Assembly (NCBI GenBank): GCA_023091735.1
Contig: JALKBU010000142.1
Span: forward strand, 1 to 64,000
DNA: 64,000 nucleotides
Direction of reading: 5' to 3'
Origin: Trichomonas tenax
Lineage: Eukaryota; Parabasalia; Trichomonadida; Trichomonadidae
Shown here piece after piece: positions 38,844-48,269 of this stretch. The stretch's first letter is position 1. Every line of letters starts with the position of its first letter. The position numbers were made by a program, and so were the translations under genes. The notes beneath the pieces were generated by a model. That model did not search any database, was not told where the DNA came from, and saw nothing but the letters and a program-made list of their open reading frames with translations.

Positions 38844-40526
38844 ATGAGTGACGAAGAGCCTGATATTGCTGAGAGAATTTCAAAGGCAAAGCAGGCACAA
38901 CAACGCAGATATATCAAGTTTGTCGATGCCAAATACGAATATAAACAAAATTTAGGCGATTTATTTGCGTTTCAAGAAATTGACCAAAATTGTAGGATTA
39001 TTCGTGGATTTAAGAGTGGTTCTATTGGAGGAAAACACAGCACGTTGTACGATCCAAAGAAACTTGCTGCAATTAAGGCATGGAATGGCGGATTTTTCGC
39101 ATTATCTGGCTTAAAAATCGAAGGAAACCAAGGTTTCGCTGCTAGTGTGTTGTATGCACTCAGTGCATGTCCTTCATTCCGTCAATTTGCAGATATACAC
39201 AAATCAACATGTCATAAGATCGGATGCACGTATTGCAAAGTTTTGCAGTTCTTTCAAGACTCAGAAGTCCGCAAATCTCCAAAATTTCCGTTAGAAATCA
39301 AAGTTTTTAACTACAAATACAAACCAGGCGATCGTGGTGACAGCGCTGCATTTTTATCAGGATTTTTGGATGTTTTACAGCAAGAAGAACTTTCAGGCGC
39401 AAGAGCATTCGGAAATGTCGATCAATATACATCAGCAATCGGTCAAATTTTCAGAATTGGTGTTGTTAATAAAATTCATTGTGAACATTGCGGAAGAGTC
39501 CGTGCAACTAATGATAACTTTTGGACTCTTTGCGCAAGCAATCCATTAGAAGATGAAATAGACAAAGACTTTCGTATAAACATCGAAGATTCAGTTTGTG
39601 ATGCGTGTAATCAGTCAATTTATGCAACTCAAGAGATTACGACACTTCCTTTGATATTAACTGTCCAATTCCCACACTGGACAGCCAAAGGAGACTTCAG
39701 AAAGCGTTTAATCGATATGCAAAGATATCTCAACATTAAAGTCAATGGAAGGAAATACAAACTTGTTGCATTCACTGCTTATGAGGGATATAGTGCCACC
39801 GATGGACACTTCTCTACAGCATTCCGTGCTCAATCGGGTGTTTGGAACCATCATTCCAATGGACAAGTCCAAGTCATCTCTTCGAAGATGCTTGACAAGT
39901 TCCAGCCACAACTCGCTTTCTTCACTGTTGACGAAGAGAATGAAATTGATGCTACAACTGAATTTGTTAAAATCCAGAATGATGGTGAAGATGAAGAAGT
40001 TGATATTGAGAATCTAAGCAATGAAGAAGAGAAGAAAGACGTCGAGTATTCTATGTATGATGCAATCGATCAAATTAAGAAAGAAATCACACAAGAGAAG
40101 CAACAAGATTCACTTTATAAGCCAAAACTTCAACCAAAACCAGTTGAAGAGGAGAAAGAAATGCCTGAACCTGAGCCAGAAAAAGAAGTTCGTGCAAAAA
40201 TTGTTAGAAATCCACTTCAAATGCTTCTCAAGAAATCAGTTCACAACACTGGAACATGGGATGGAAAGGATACACCTGAGAGAAACACAGGACCGGGATT
40301 CGTCGAGGAAAAGCCAGATGAATGGGATGCACAACTCGATAAAGGTCACCAGAGAAAGATTAGGAATAGAAGAGAATTTCCAGAGATGAATCCATTTGAG
40401 AATGTTCCAACTAAAAGAAGGAGAGCTGGAGATTTCAATCGAAATAACAATGATGACGATCGTAGATCTGATAGAGGAAGAGATCATAGACGTCCATTTA
40501 GAGGAGGCTATAGAGGAGGTCGTTGA
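38844..40526 (+). CDS. USP-fold protein without catalytic Cys, RGG tail
   Basis: This 560-residue protein has a ubiquitin-specific-protease fold followed by a long disordered tail. Counted from the ATG at 38844, the Cys box is IEGNQGFAASVLYALS (residues of about 92-107), where GNTCF of active USPs has become GNQGF, so residue 97 is Gly, not Cys. QDAHEF is replaced by RGDSAAF. The zinc ribbon keeps two CxxC pairs (213/216 and 252/255). The His box DGHFSTAF (His322) is kept. It should therefore bind but not cleave ubiquitin, as in Sad1/USP39 and Pan2; neither is a clean match and no exonuclease domain follows. The tail is acidic, then basic, with KRRR and an RG-rich end, suggesting nuclear, RNA-associated action. 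An initiator overlaps the upstream ATG at 38832, which I reject as the start. The stop is TGA. Confidence 0.75.
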   Translation: MSDEEPDIAERISKAKQAQQRRYIKFVDAKYEYKQNLGDLFAFQEIDQNCRIIRGFKSGSIGGKHSTLYDPKKLAAIKAWNGGFFALSGLKIEGNQGFAASVLYALSACPSFRQFADIHKSTCHKIGCTYCKVLQFFQDSEVRKSPKFPLEIKVFNYKYKPGDRGDSAAFLSGFLDVLQQEELSGARAFGNVDQYTSAIGQIFRIGVVNKIHCEHCGRVRATNDNFWTLCASNPLEDEIDKDFRINIEDSVCDACNQSIYATQEITTLPLILTVQFPHWTAKGDFRKRLIDMQRYLNIKVNGRKYKLVAFTAYEGYSATDGHFSTAFRAQSGVWNHHSNGQVQVISSKMLDKFQPQLAFFTVDEENEIDATTEFVKIQNDGEDEEVDIENLSNEEEKKDVEYSMYDAIDQIKKEITQEKQQDSLYKPKLQPKPVEEEKEMPEPEPEKEVRAKIVRNPLQMLLKKSVHNTGTWDGKDTPERNTGPGFVEEKPDEWDAQLDKGHQRKIRNRREFPEMNPFENVPTKRRRAGDFNRNNNDDDRRSDRGRDHRRPFRGGYRGGR

Positions 40527-40596
40527 TTTATTTATTATTTATAAAGAAATAGAGTTTTTATTTGTTAATGAAATGTCAATATTTGATATTTGACAA

Positions 40597-40607
40597 TTTA
40601 CATGTCA
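40597..40607. promoter_or_regulatory. promoter word downstream of the USP-like gene
   Basis: Exact TTTACATGTCA followed by AAAA. It is near the start of the inverted-repeat region and has no obvious gene to serve. Confidence 0.35.
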
Positions 40608-40673
40608 AAAAAATAAACCATAAATATATCATCAAAATAAGATTATATAACCTTATTTATGAAATTATGTTGT

Positions 40674-41599
40674 GAACGGAAATGAGAGCTCAAAAAGTGA
40701 TATGTTTACATGGTAGATTTGTAACTGTTGACACGTAAAATTTCGTTCATAAAAAGGGGATGCACCTTAAAAAAAATCAAGAATTCACTTAATCTCGATT
40801 TGTTGCTATAAGAATGTGAATCTAGAAGAAATTTAAGGTTCAATTGGATTGTTTGGTTTGTAAATACTTATTGAATCTTCAATAAGGTATGAAAGCTGTC
40901 TTTAACTGTTTGCATGCATTGTATTGCACCTTAATAGTTGTGTAGTATCGAAAAATCGGAATGTTGTCTACTTAAAAGTGACAAACGATGCGCTCATTAA
41001 CGAGGGCGTTTCACTACAATATATTTGTATTCATTGGATAGGCATATGGTATAATATATTCACATGCATATGATGTATCATTCCATTCAATAGCTAGTCA
41101 ATAGAGCTGTGCATAGTCCGAGCTAGTATCGCTTATTGTTGACCAATGACGATATGACACAATGAGAGAAACTATTTCAAAATGTTATCTGCGAAAACTT
41201 TTATGGTATCTACACATATATGTGTTACCTTTAGATAAATATTATGATGGTTATTCTGCATTTTTATACGATAGGTGACATTTGATATTAAATTAAATTT
41301 GTCACTGATTTTGCCAATATGCATATTACGCATTACAACTTACTATAACACAATGCTCTGTGTGCGTATTTTTATTATACACACTTTAGTTGTGGAGATA
41401 TTAAAACTCAAATATCGAAAATTGACTGCGTTGATGAGCTTTAAAGGATCATTTCCGTTCACTGCAGCATAAAATATTTTAATTTTGATATTTGGTAAAA
41501 ATTGAAACCTCGCCCCTGTTTTTTGCTTTTTAATTTACATGTCAATAATGGTAAATCTGCCATGTAAACACGTTACTTTTTGAGCTCTCATTTCCATTC
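40674..41599. repeat. inverted repeat of a promoter-like segment, 926 bp across
   Basis: Arms 40674-40742 and 41532-41599 are inverted copies at roughly 80% identity. The core is perfect over 21 bp (GGAAATGAGAGCTCAAAAAGT). Each arm carries the ACATG word in both orientations (TTTACATGG ... TTGACACGTAAA on the left; TTTACATGTCA at 41534-41544 on the right). The 789 bp between them hold no supported gene. It may be a transposon or a promoter duplicated by inversion. Confidence 0.55.
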
Positions 41600-41756
41600 G
41601 CTATACTTATTTATGAAATCAAAAATATTGTTGCAATAGCCTAAAGGAATAAAAATGATATCCGCTTTTTGTCAAATTTGTGAGAACTGACAATTTTTTT
41701 TGTAATGTTTTCTTTATTCGTTTTATGCATCCACCTTCATCGCCGTTTGCCGCATT

Positions 41757-42730
41757 TTGAGAGCAATGGATGGTTCAGCTCCACGAAGGAAAACTGGGAA
41801 GATGATCCACCGGAATTTGGACATCCAATCACCAACTGGAAAGCAACATCACGTTTTTACATCTGAGGATGCCCAAGAAATTGAAAATAGAATCAACACA
41901 TTGTGGCCACATGCAATTGATAGTGTTAATAGATTTTCAAAAGAATGAAGATTAGCTCACGAGGAACTTCATCAAACATTGCTTTGTTCAGGTACGACAT
42001 GCTCGGAATCAACGAGAAAGAAGGAACGAGGCACTCTTCTCTTAAAGGTATTTTTATCAAAGTAAATATTGGTGAAAATCCAGAAACAAAGAAAAAAGTT
42101 TATGAAGCTTCTGTTGACTTTTCCAAAGTCACTGTTTTTATTCGAGCTCAGCAAACACACGCTATTAAAAAGAAGAAATATGGTGGATTGAAGAAAAAGA
42201 CAAAGCGTGAAAAATGGTCACACGAACTTAAAGTCCACGAGTTGCAAGAACTTTATTCTAAGACACGCGCAGCCTTTGATCAGCTTATGACAACAGGATC
42301 ACTCCCTCCACCACCACCTCCAAGAAAGGGATTCTTTGGTAGAGCAAGCATTGCAACAAATTCTGGAGCATCTGGCACAGTTGGATTGCATCGGATACCC
42401 CATAAAACTTCCCCTGTTTCACCTTCTGATGCATATGAATTACATAAACTCAGTCTCAGACCCCGTAAAACCTCACCTGTTTCGCCCTCTGATACACATG
42501 AATAACATAGAAGCTTTTCCAAGATTCCGACCCCTACAAAGAGTTCACGTGTTTTTGGAAAGCTCTTCGCTGCTCAAAAACCCGCACCAACACCTAAACC
42601 AACGCCAACACCAGTGACAAAAGGTTCACATCTTTTCGGAAAACTTCTCACTGCTCAAAAATCTGCACCAGCACCTAAACCAGCTCCGGCTCCGGTTGCA
42701 AAATTTGGAGGATTTTTCAAGAGACGCTAA
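41757..42730 (+). pseudogene. broken basic, proline-rich repeat protein
   Basis: One protein of about 320 residues can be followed with two lesions. The first is a frame change at 41945-41948, where the frame from 41757 stops (FSKE-stop) while another frame runs on. The second is an in-frame TAA at 42503 followed by continuing frame to TAA at 42728. The middle is basic, then has six prolines in a row (SLPPPPPPRKGFFGR). The end has repeats: KTSPVSPSDAYE and KTSPVSPSDTHE, then FGKLFAAQKPAPTPKP and FGKLLTAQKSAPAPKP, and finishes FGGFFKRR. I do not recognise the family. The proline runs could bind profilin or SH3 domains. Confidence 0.55.
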
Positions 42731-42790
42731 ACGGTTTTAGTACATTTTGCGTGATTAATCTTTTAACAATAATATATTTTAACAAATAAA

Positions 42791-44584
42791 TTAGTCAATT
42801 AACTGCTCTGTCTTCCTAACAAGTTGTATCAAAAGCGTTCTAGACTTTTCATCTTCGACAGCAAAAATTTTTTCCATAATCTGGGAAACTTTCTTTCTAA
42901 GCTCTCTTCTTTTTGTGCTGTCTCTATGTCCATGAAGCTTGTCAAGAACGTCCTGATAGTCGCTGGAGCTCATCAATTCTGATTCGTTTTGCTCGAACCA
43001 ATATTTCAAATCTTCATCAGTGGAATTCATGAGAGCAACCTCGAGTTCACCTCTGAGATTCTCTGCATGCATTCCTTCTTCGTTTCTCAGCTCTATCTCT
43101 GACATCATTACTCTAAAAACTTGGATTTGCTTGTGCGATAACAACTCTGGAATGTATTTCTTGTATTTGATTGGTTTTCCTGATACGACATCAATTGCTG
43201 AAACGATTTCAATAATTCCCATTTGATTCAACAAAAATGTTAATTTAACTTTAGTTGTTTCATCTGTGTCCAATGCGATCTTCATAATATCGCCGTTGTT
43301 TCCATATACAGTAATATGTCCAACTGCTGAAATCTCTACTGATGTCTTTGTTCCGTAGACAGTAGCAGCATTGAACAAAATATCATCAACAACTCTCTCC
43401 GACGGCATTTTGTATGTAATGAAAGTTGGGAAGCAAGTGATATCGTAGACATCCAAATCTGATGATTGCGAAAGATGTGCTGCACCAGCAACAACGCATT
43501 CATCGGCATTAAGCGATTGACGAACTTCGCATCCAAAAACATTCTGGAGGACGTTTTTCACGCATGGTAGACGCGAAGATCCTCCATAAGCTTCAATGAA
43601 AGCAATTTTGCTGCATTTTTTCTTGGCTTCACGAGCGACTGTCTCTAATGTGTATAAAAGTGGAGCAACTGCTTCTTCGAAATCACTTCTGTGGACAATC
43701 ATTGATATATCAACACCTGATATGGATTGGACTTCGAATTTGATTTTCTGGTTAACTGAGAGAGCACATTTTAGACGTGCAACTTCCTTCAGGAATCTCT
43801 GGAATGTTTTATTGTGTTCTCTTGGATCAAGTTTGTATTTATCTTTGCATTTTTCACATAAGTAATCAGCGAATTTCAACGTGAAGTTTCTTCCGCCTAA
43901 GCCTTCTTCGAATGTGTGGTTTTTAACTTCCATCTGGCCTTGGAACATTTTGACAATTGTGATCGAAAATGATGAATCACCAAAATCGACGAAACACATT
44001 GTAATGGATTGCCCATCACCTGTAGGAATGAATTTTGGATGCTCGTGGTAAAATTTGACTGCTGATGATGTTGTTGAATTAATCATCTTCAAAACTTTCA
44101 AACCGACAATTTCAGCACCAGAGAGGATCACTTTACGCTCAACATCACCCCACCATGGCTCTGTAATGAATGTAACACTTGTTGTTTCCGGATTATTGTG
44201 CTTGAGAAGATTTTTGATGAGGAATGCAACCAATTGACTTGGTCGAAGAACAATATTGGATTCATCAAATGGTATCAACACACCAGTGAATCCATTTTCT
44301 ACTTCTACGAGCTTAAATGGAATCGAACTTTGTAATTCTCTACGTCTGTCTGAGTTGTATCTGAGTCCAATGAGTGTTTTAATGTTAGTCACTGTTCCTT
44401 CGATGTTTTGGTATTGATAATCCTTCGCTACACGACCGAAATGCAATCTCCTCTCTGTAAAACCAATGACAGAAGGAATAAGTCGCTCAAAAGAGTCGCT
44501 TTGGAGGATGTCAACACCGGTGCCCGACGATTGTGCGGCCAAACAAAACTCATTGCCAATATCGACAGCAATTGTTTTTTTCAT
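42791..44584 (-). CDS. Hsp110/Sse1-like Hsp70 family protein
   Basis: This protein of about 597 residues begins MKKTIAVDIGNEFCLAAQ, the nucleotide-binding phosphate-1 region of an Hsp70, with DIGNEFC in place of DLGTTYS. It continues with RLIPSVIGF, NIKTLIGLRY, FVDFGDSSFSITIV, EEGLGGRNF and AYGGSSRLPCVKNVL, matching the Hsp70/Hsp110 ATPase domain. The divergent motifs and the substrate domain with an acidic loop fit the Hsp110 (Sse1) co-chaperone branch, which acts as a nucleotide-exchange factor for Hsp70 in the cytosol. The length is short for the group (Sse1 is 693). I chose the ATG at 44584 because the upstream extension has no family match. The stop is TGA. Confidence 0.8.
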   Translation of the reverse strand: MKKTIAVDIGNEFCLAAQSSGTGVDILQSDSFERLIPSVIGFTERRLHFGRVAKDYQYQNIEGTVTNIKTLIGLRYNSDRRRELQSSIPFKLVEVENGFTGVLIPFDESNIVLRPSQLVAFLIKNLLKHNNPETTSVTFITEPWWGDVERKVILSGAEIVGLKVLKMINSTTSSAVKFYHEHPKFIPTGDGQSITMCFVDFGDSSFSITIVKMFQGQMEVKNHTFEEGLGGRNFTLKFADYLCEKCKDKYKLDPREHNKTFQRFLKEVARLKCALSVNQKIKFEVQSISGVDISMIVHRSDFEEAVAPLLYTLETVAREAKKKCSKIAFIEAYGGSSRLPCVKNVLQNVFGCEVRQSLNADECVVAGAAHLSQSSDLDVYDITCFPTFITYKMPSERVVDDILFNAATVYGTKTSVEISAVGHITVYGNNGDIMKIALDTDETTKVKLTFLLNQMGIIEIVSAIDVVSGKPIKYKKYIPELLSHKQIQVFRVMMSEIELRNEEGMHAENLRGELEVALMNSTDEDLKYWFEQNESELMSSSDYQDVLDKLHGHRDSTKRRELRKKVSQIMEKIFAVEDEKSRTLLIQLVRKTEQLID

Positions 44585-44647
44585 ATAAAATTTACATTCG
44601 AATATTTTATTTTTCAAAAATATTATATTCTGAACTTTATGTGCCAA

Positions 44648-44910
44648 ATTTTAAAATATTTTAAAAATGATGTCTGGAATCAAAAAGAGCTGATTAGATA
44701 AAAAATATTAATGGAATAGTTATGCAAAGATGATGTGTATCTAATAATTAAGAACTTTCTTGATTTTGTTACAATATTTCTATCAAATGATATATAAGTG
44801 TAATAGAATGCATATTACAGTCCAATAAGATGACCCCATAAATCATAATATATTTATGCATTAATATATTTTATATTCCAATATTCAATCAAAAAACATT
44901 TGATTTTGAA
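44648..44910. other. spacer before the foldback element
   Basis: AT-rich 5' flank of the Hsp110-like gene; nothing recognised. Ends with the 9-bp target copy GATTTTGAA at 44902-44910. Confidence 0.4.
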
Positions 44911-45547
44911 GGCAACATTTTTCCTTCTGTGGTGTAGTCCCGCGACCTTCATAACTTTTTATCTGATCAATATTTTTTCGATTTGAAAGTACTTTCATGT
45001 ACTTATTGATAGTTGTCTATCCAGTGGTATAAGTGGCACAGTCTATATATCTATCAAAACATTGTTTGCATTACAAATCGTCCAGCATAAATGTATGCGC
45101 TACTATGCAGCATATGATATTTTTATGTGTATTATTGATTCAAATGCCTCTTATACGCTTAAAATTAAAAATGCAACTAATTCGTTAATTGATTTGAGGG
45201 CGATTATACACATGAAAGTTATTGAATTTGATGTGATTTGGATTTGCAGCTGTAATAATGTAAAATTTTAGAATTTTAGATTTGGCAATGAAAAAAAAAA
45301 TTATGCGCTGAGACACCATCTTTCCTCAGCGCTGCATAATAGCGCATACATTTATGCTGGAAATCGTATATTTTTGGACGATTTGAAATGCAAACAATGA
45401 TTTGATAGATATATAGACTGTGCCACTTATACCACTGGATAGACAACTATCAATAAGTACATGAAAGTACTTTCAAATCGAAAAAATATTGATCAGATAA
45501 AAAGTTATGAAGGTCGCGGGACTAAAAGTAGAAGGAAAATTTTTCCC
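44911..45547. mobile_element. 637-bp Mutator-like foldback element, 9-bp target duplication
   Basis: Arms of about 200-216 bp (44911-45110 and 45332-45547) are near-perfect inverted copies. They differ by a 14-bp insertion in the right arm and a few bases near the ends, which read GG(C/G)AA. Both flanks carry the same 9 bp, GATTTTGAA (44902-44910 and 45548-45556). Long TIRs with 9-bp duplications are typical of Mutator-like (MULE) transposons. The 221-bp interior encodes no transposase, so the copy is non-autonomous. It lies between the Hsp110-like gene and a broken surface-protein gene. Confidence 0.8.
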
Positions 45548-45556
45548 GATTTTGAA

Positions 45557-46039
45557 TATAAGAATTATATTTTCCACAAACGAAATGAATTGTTTGTTTC
45601 TGCAGTTCATTTGCATTGGAACTAAATGTTTAAAACTGAATGAAATTGTATTTTTATTATGATCCAAAAACCGAATTCCTGAATTATTTTTCACATTTTT
45701 CTTCATTAAATATTGAGTAACCAAATGATATAATATATGAGCATTTATCTAGTTGTAGAGTACTGTATTATCATATATTTCCAGTCTTAATGTTGTGCCA
45801 ATCTTTAAAAAAATTAACATTTTCCATACCGAGAATTCATAAAAATTGAGTTATTTTTATGACGATTATTTAGAACACAATTATTTTGAATGTTTGTAAA
45901 ATGTAAGAAATCTGTATATGGAGAACAAACTAAAAATCAAAATTATGTAATATTGGTAATAAAAAGTGACACAATTAATTTTTCAAACACATTTTTCCGC
46001 GAAAAGCTTGTTATATTTGAGAAGTAGGCATTCATTTCC
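45557..46039. other. spacer, nothing recognised
   Basis: AT-rich sequence between the foldback element and the surface-protein remnant. A minus-strand TCACTTTTTA lies near 45964-45972, without a gene. Confidence 0.4.
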
Positions 46040-47216
46040 AACTGCATTTTCACATCGATACATTTGGCCAACTTTATTGGTGGTGGTGTCGTTTTTTCGA
46101 ATGATTATACTTTTCAAACTATCTTAATTGAGTACTCTAGTTTTCAGGATATAACACTTTCATCAAACTCTGCAATGAGTGGTCAGTTTGGCTGCGCCTG
46201 CCTTTATTTTTATGCCGAAAAGGAAGCAAATGTGTCTTTTCTGTGTTTTTCATATGTAACAACAAACTCTCATGGTATGATGGCACTCTATTACCCTCAA
46301 TTTGAAATTATGGACCAAATTTCAGCATCAAATATTAGATCACAAGATTAATTTCACAACAGTGATATACTTGCATCAAATTCTAATTTTTCTAAGTCAA
46401 CTCTTACTAATTATAATCCAGGCATTAATAAAAACAAAAATATTTATTTAAATTTGCTGACTGAGGTTTTATCTGGAGAATTCTATGATTGTTATTTTGA
46501 CAATTGCGTTGTTTCTAATTTTCAACCGTCTATAGTCTCTACCAGCTATTTTCGACAATCACAAAGCCAAAAATAAGTGCATTAAATTCATCAATTGTTT
46601 CTCAGATTTGGAGCTGTTAAATGCTGAAATAAATATTACAGCAGTTAATGATCCTCCTGAAGTAATGGCTGATGTCAGTAAGTGCACAACATTAATCGGT
46701 GATTCGTTGGCAATTTATGATAAAGAATTTAATAATATTATAAGTAAATTCGTTTTATATACTGACATCAAAATCAAAAATTGCAAGTTCATCTTCCTGG
46801 CTTCACAGCGCACGCAGGGTTCTGCTATTTTCATGTATGATGATAGCGTTCAATTTGCTTTAGTTTCTCATTGTATTTTTAAAGATTGCAATTCAACAAG
46901 AAATGCCGGAGCAATAACATTAGTTTCTTTCAAGCAATCATGATATTGCATTGAGAAATGCTGCTTTCATTTGTGTTGTGGCCAATTCGATTCTTTCAGT
47001 TATGTGTACACAAATTTTAATGAAAAGATATTTATGAATTCTTCTTCGGTTGCTCTATGCCAATATAATGAGGATATAATTTCTGTATCATCGTCATTCA
47101 AAGCCTACTTCTATAACAACATTTCTAGATGCCGAGCTCAAGTGAAAGTTGTTGATGATTCATCTGAACAAGAATCCCAATATTTGTATTCGCAGTTTTT
47201 AGAGATCAAATCATAA
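46040..47216 (+). pseudogene. broken beta-helix surface protein (Pmp-like)
   Basis: Four consecutive frames (46064-46351, about 46351-46576, 46608-46943 and 46971-47216) read as one protein split by frameshifts and stops. The fragments have the rhythm of a right-handed parallel beta-helix with FxDC and GGAI/GGGVVF-type motifs (IFKDCNSTRNAGAITL; SSFQDITLSSNSA), as in the polymorphic membrane protein-like families of trichomonads. No start, signal peptide or transmembrane end is intact. It is truncated upstream by or near the foldback element. Confidence 0.6.
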
Positions 47217-47445
47217 ATATGATTTAGTATAGAGTTCTTTAAATATAAATTTGGATGCAATATAAAGAAATATGACTTAAATTAGATGCATAATAATGAA
47301 ACAACAATGATAAAATTTTTCAATAAAATACAAAAATAAGATACATGAATTTGGCATAGATAGAACGCTTCTGTTGTTCATTGGCAGTCTATATCTTGAG
47401 TTATTTAGGTTAGCTAAATAAATAACCTTATCAAAAAGCGTCAAA
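47217..47445. other. promoter region of IscU
   Basis: AT-rich. I see no exact promoter word; TTATCAAAAAGCGTCAAA lies just before the ATG at 47446. Confidence 0.35.
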
Positions 47446-47907
47446 ATGCTTTCTTCTGTTTGTACTTCTCTTCCTGTCAACTTCATGAAGCCACTTGGTA
47501 TGCTTTTCTACCACGAAAACGTCAACCAGCACTTCAAGAACCCACAGAACACAGGATCTCTCGATATGAAGGATGAAAATGTCGGAACTGGCATTGTTGG
47601 CGCTCCAGCATGCGGCGATGCCCTCAAACTTCAGGTAAAGATCAACGACAAGGGCGTTATCGAGGATGTAAAGTTCAGAGCATTCGGCTGTCCGGCTGCT
47701 GTCGCTTCTTCGTCTCTCGCTACGACAATGATCAAGGGAAAGACCGTCGAAGAGGCCCTCGCAATCAAGAACACAGCGATTGCTAAGGAATTAAATCTTC
47801 CACCAGTTAAGCAACATTGTTCAATGCTTGCTCAGGACGCAATCAGGGCCTCTATCACAAACTGGCGCAAGAAACAGGAGCAAAAGAAGAAGAAACAAGC
47901 TCAATAA
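47446..47907 (+). CDS. ISCU: IscU, hydrogenosomal Fe-S scaffold
   Basis: This 153-residue protein is IscU, the scaffold on which Fe-S clusters are built; in trichomonads it works in hydrogenosomes. The first 15-18 residues (MLSSVCTSLPVNFMK) form a short, Ser- and hydroxyl-rich leader starting ML, typical of hydrogenosomal presequences. The three cluster cysteines are Cys56 (GAPACGD, with Asp58), Cys82 (FGCPAA) and Cys125 (VKQHCSML, next to His124). Two departures from the norm are FGCPAAVASSS for FGCGSAIASSS and LPPVKQHCS for LPPVKLHCS. The C-terminus adds a run of Lys and Gln. Codon use is less AT-rich than the flanks, fitting high expression. The stop overlaps TAAA. Confidence 0.93.
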   Translation: MLSSVCTSLPVNFMKPLGMLFYHENVNQHFKNPQNTGSLDMKDENVGTGIVGAPACGDALKLQVKINDKGVIEDVKFRAFGCPAAVASSSLATTMIKGKTVEEALAIKNTAIAKELNLPPVKQHCSMLAQDAIRASITNWRKKQEQKKKKQAQ

Positions 47908-48269
47908 AGATTCATAAAGAAAATATAGTTTGATAATTTAATACTTTTAACAATACACATTAGCAATCAACATAATTCATAAGGTTCTATCATATATTAC
48001 ATTCTTGATAAATATATTATTCGAAGAAAAATATTCATCACTTCTTCTCAACTTTTAAAAAACATCTTATTAAACTTCATTTTGATTGTTCTCTTTATTG
48101 TATTAATATGCTTCATTCATAAATTAAAAAATCATTATCGAATTTTGTTCTAAAGGAGTGTGAAGATAGAATTAATCATGGAAATATATTATATTATGTT
48201 CATTGAATCAATTTTCAAGGAAAAATAAAGTTGATTTTTGAAAGTGTGAAATATAACAATCTCTATTCT
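47908..48269. other. convergent 3' spacer, nothing recognised
   Basis: AT-rich region between the convergent IscU and importin genes. No repeats or RNA genes seen. Confidence 0.45.

Noticed and set aside
45062..45271. Plus-strand frame of 69 residues
   Set aside because: It starts in the left arm of the foldback element and continues into the interior without coding character.
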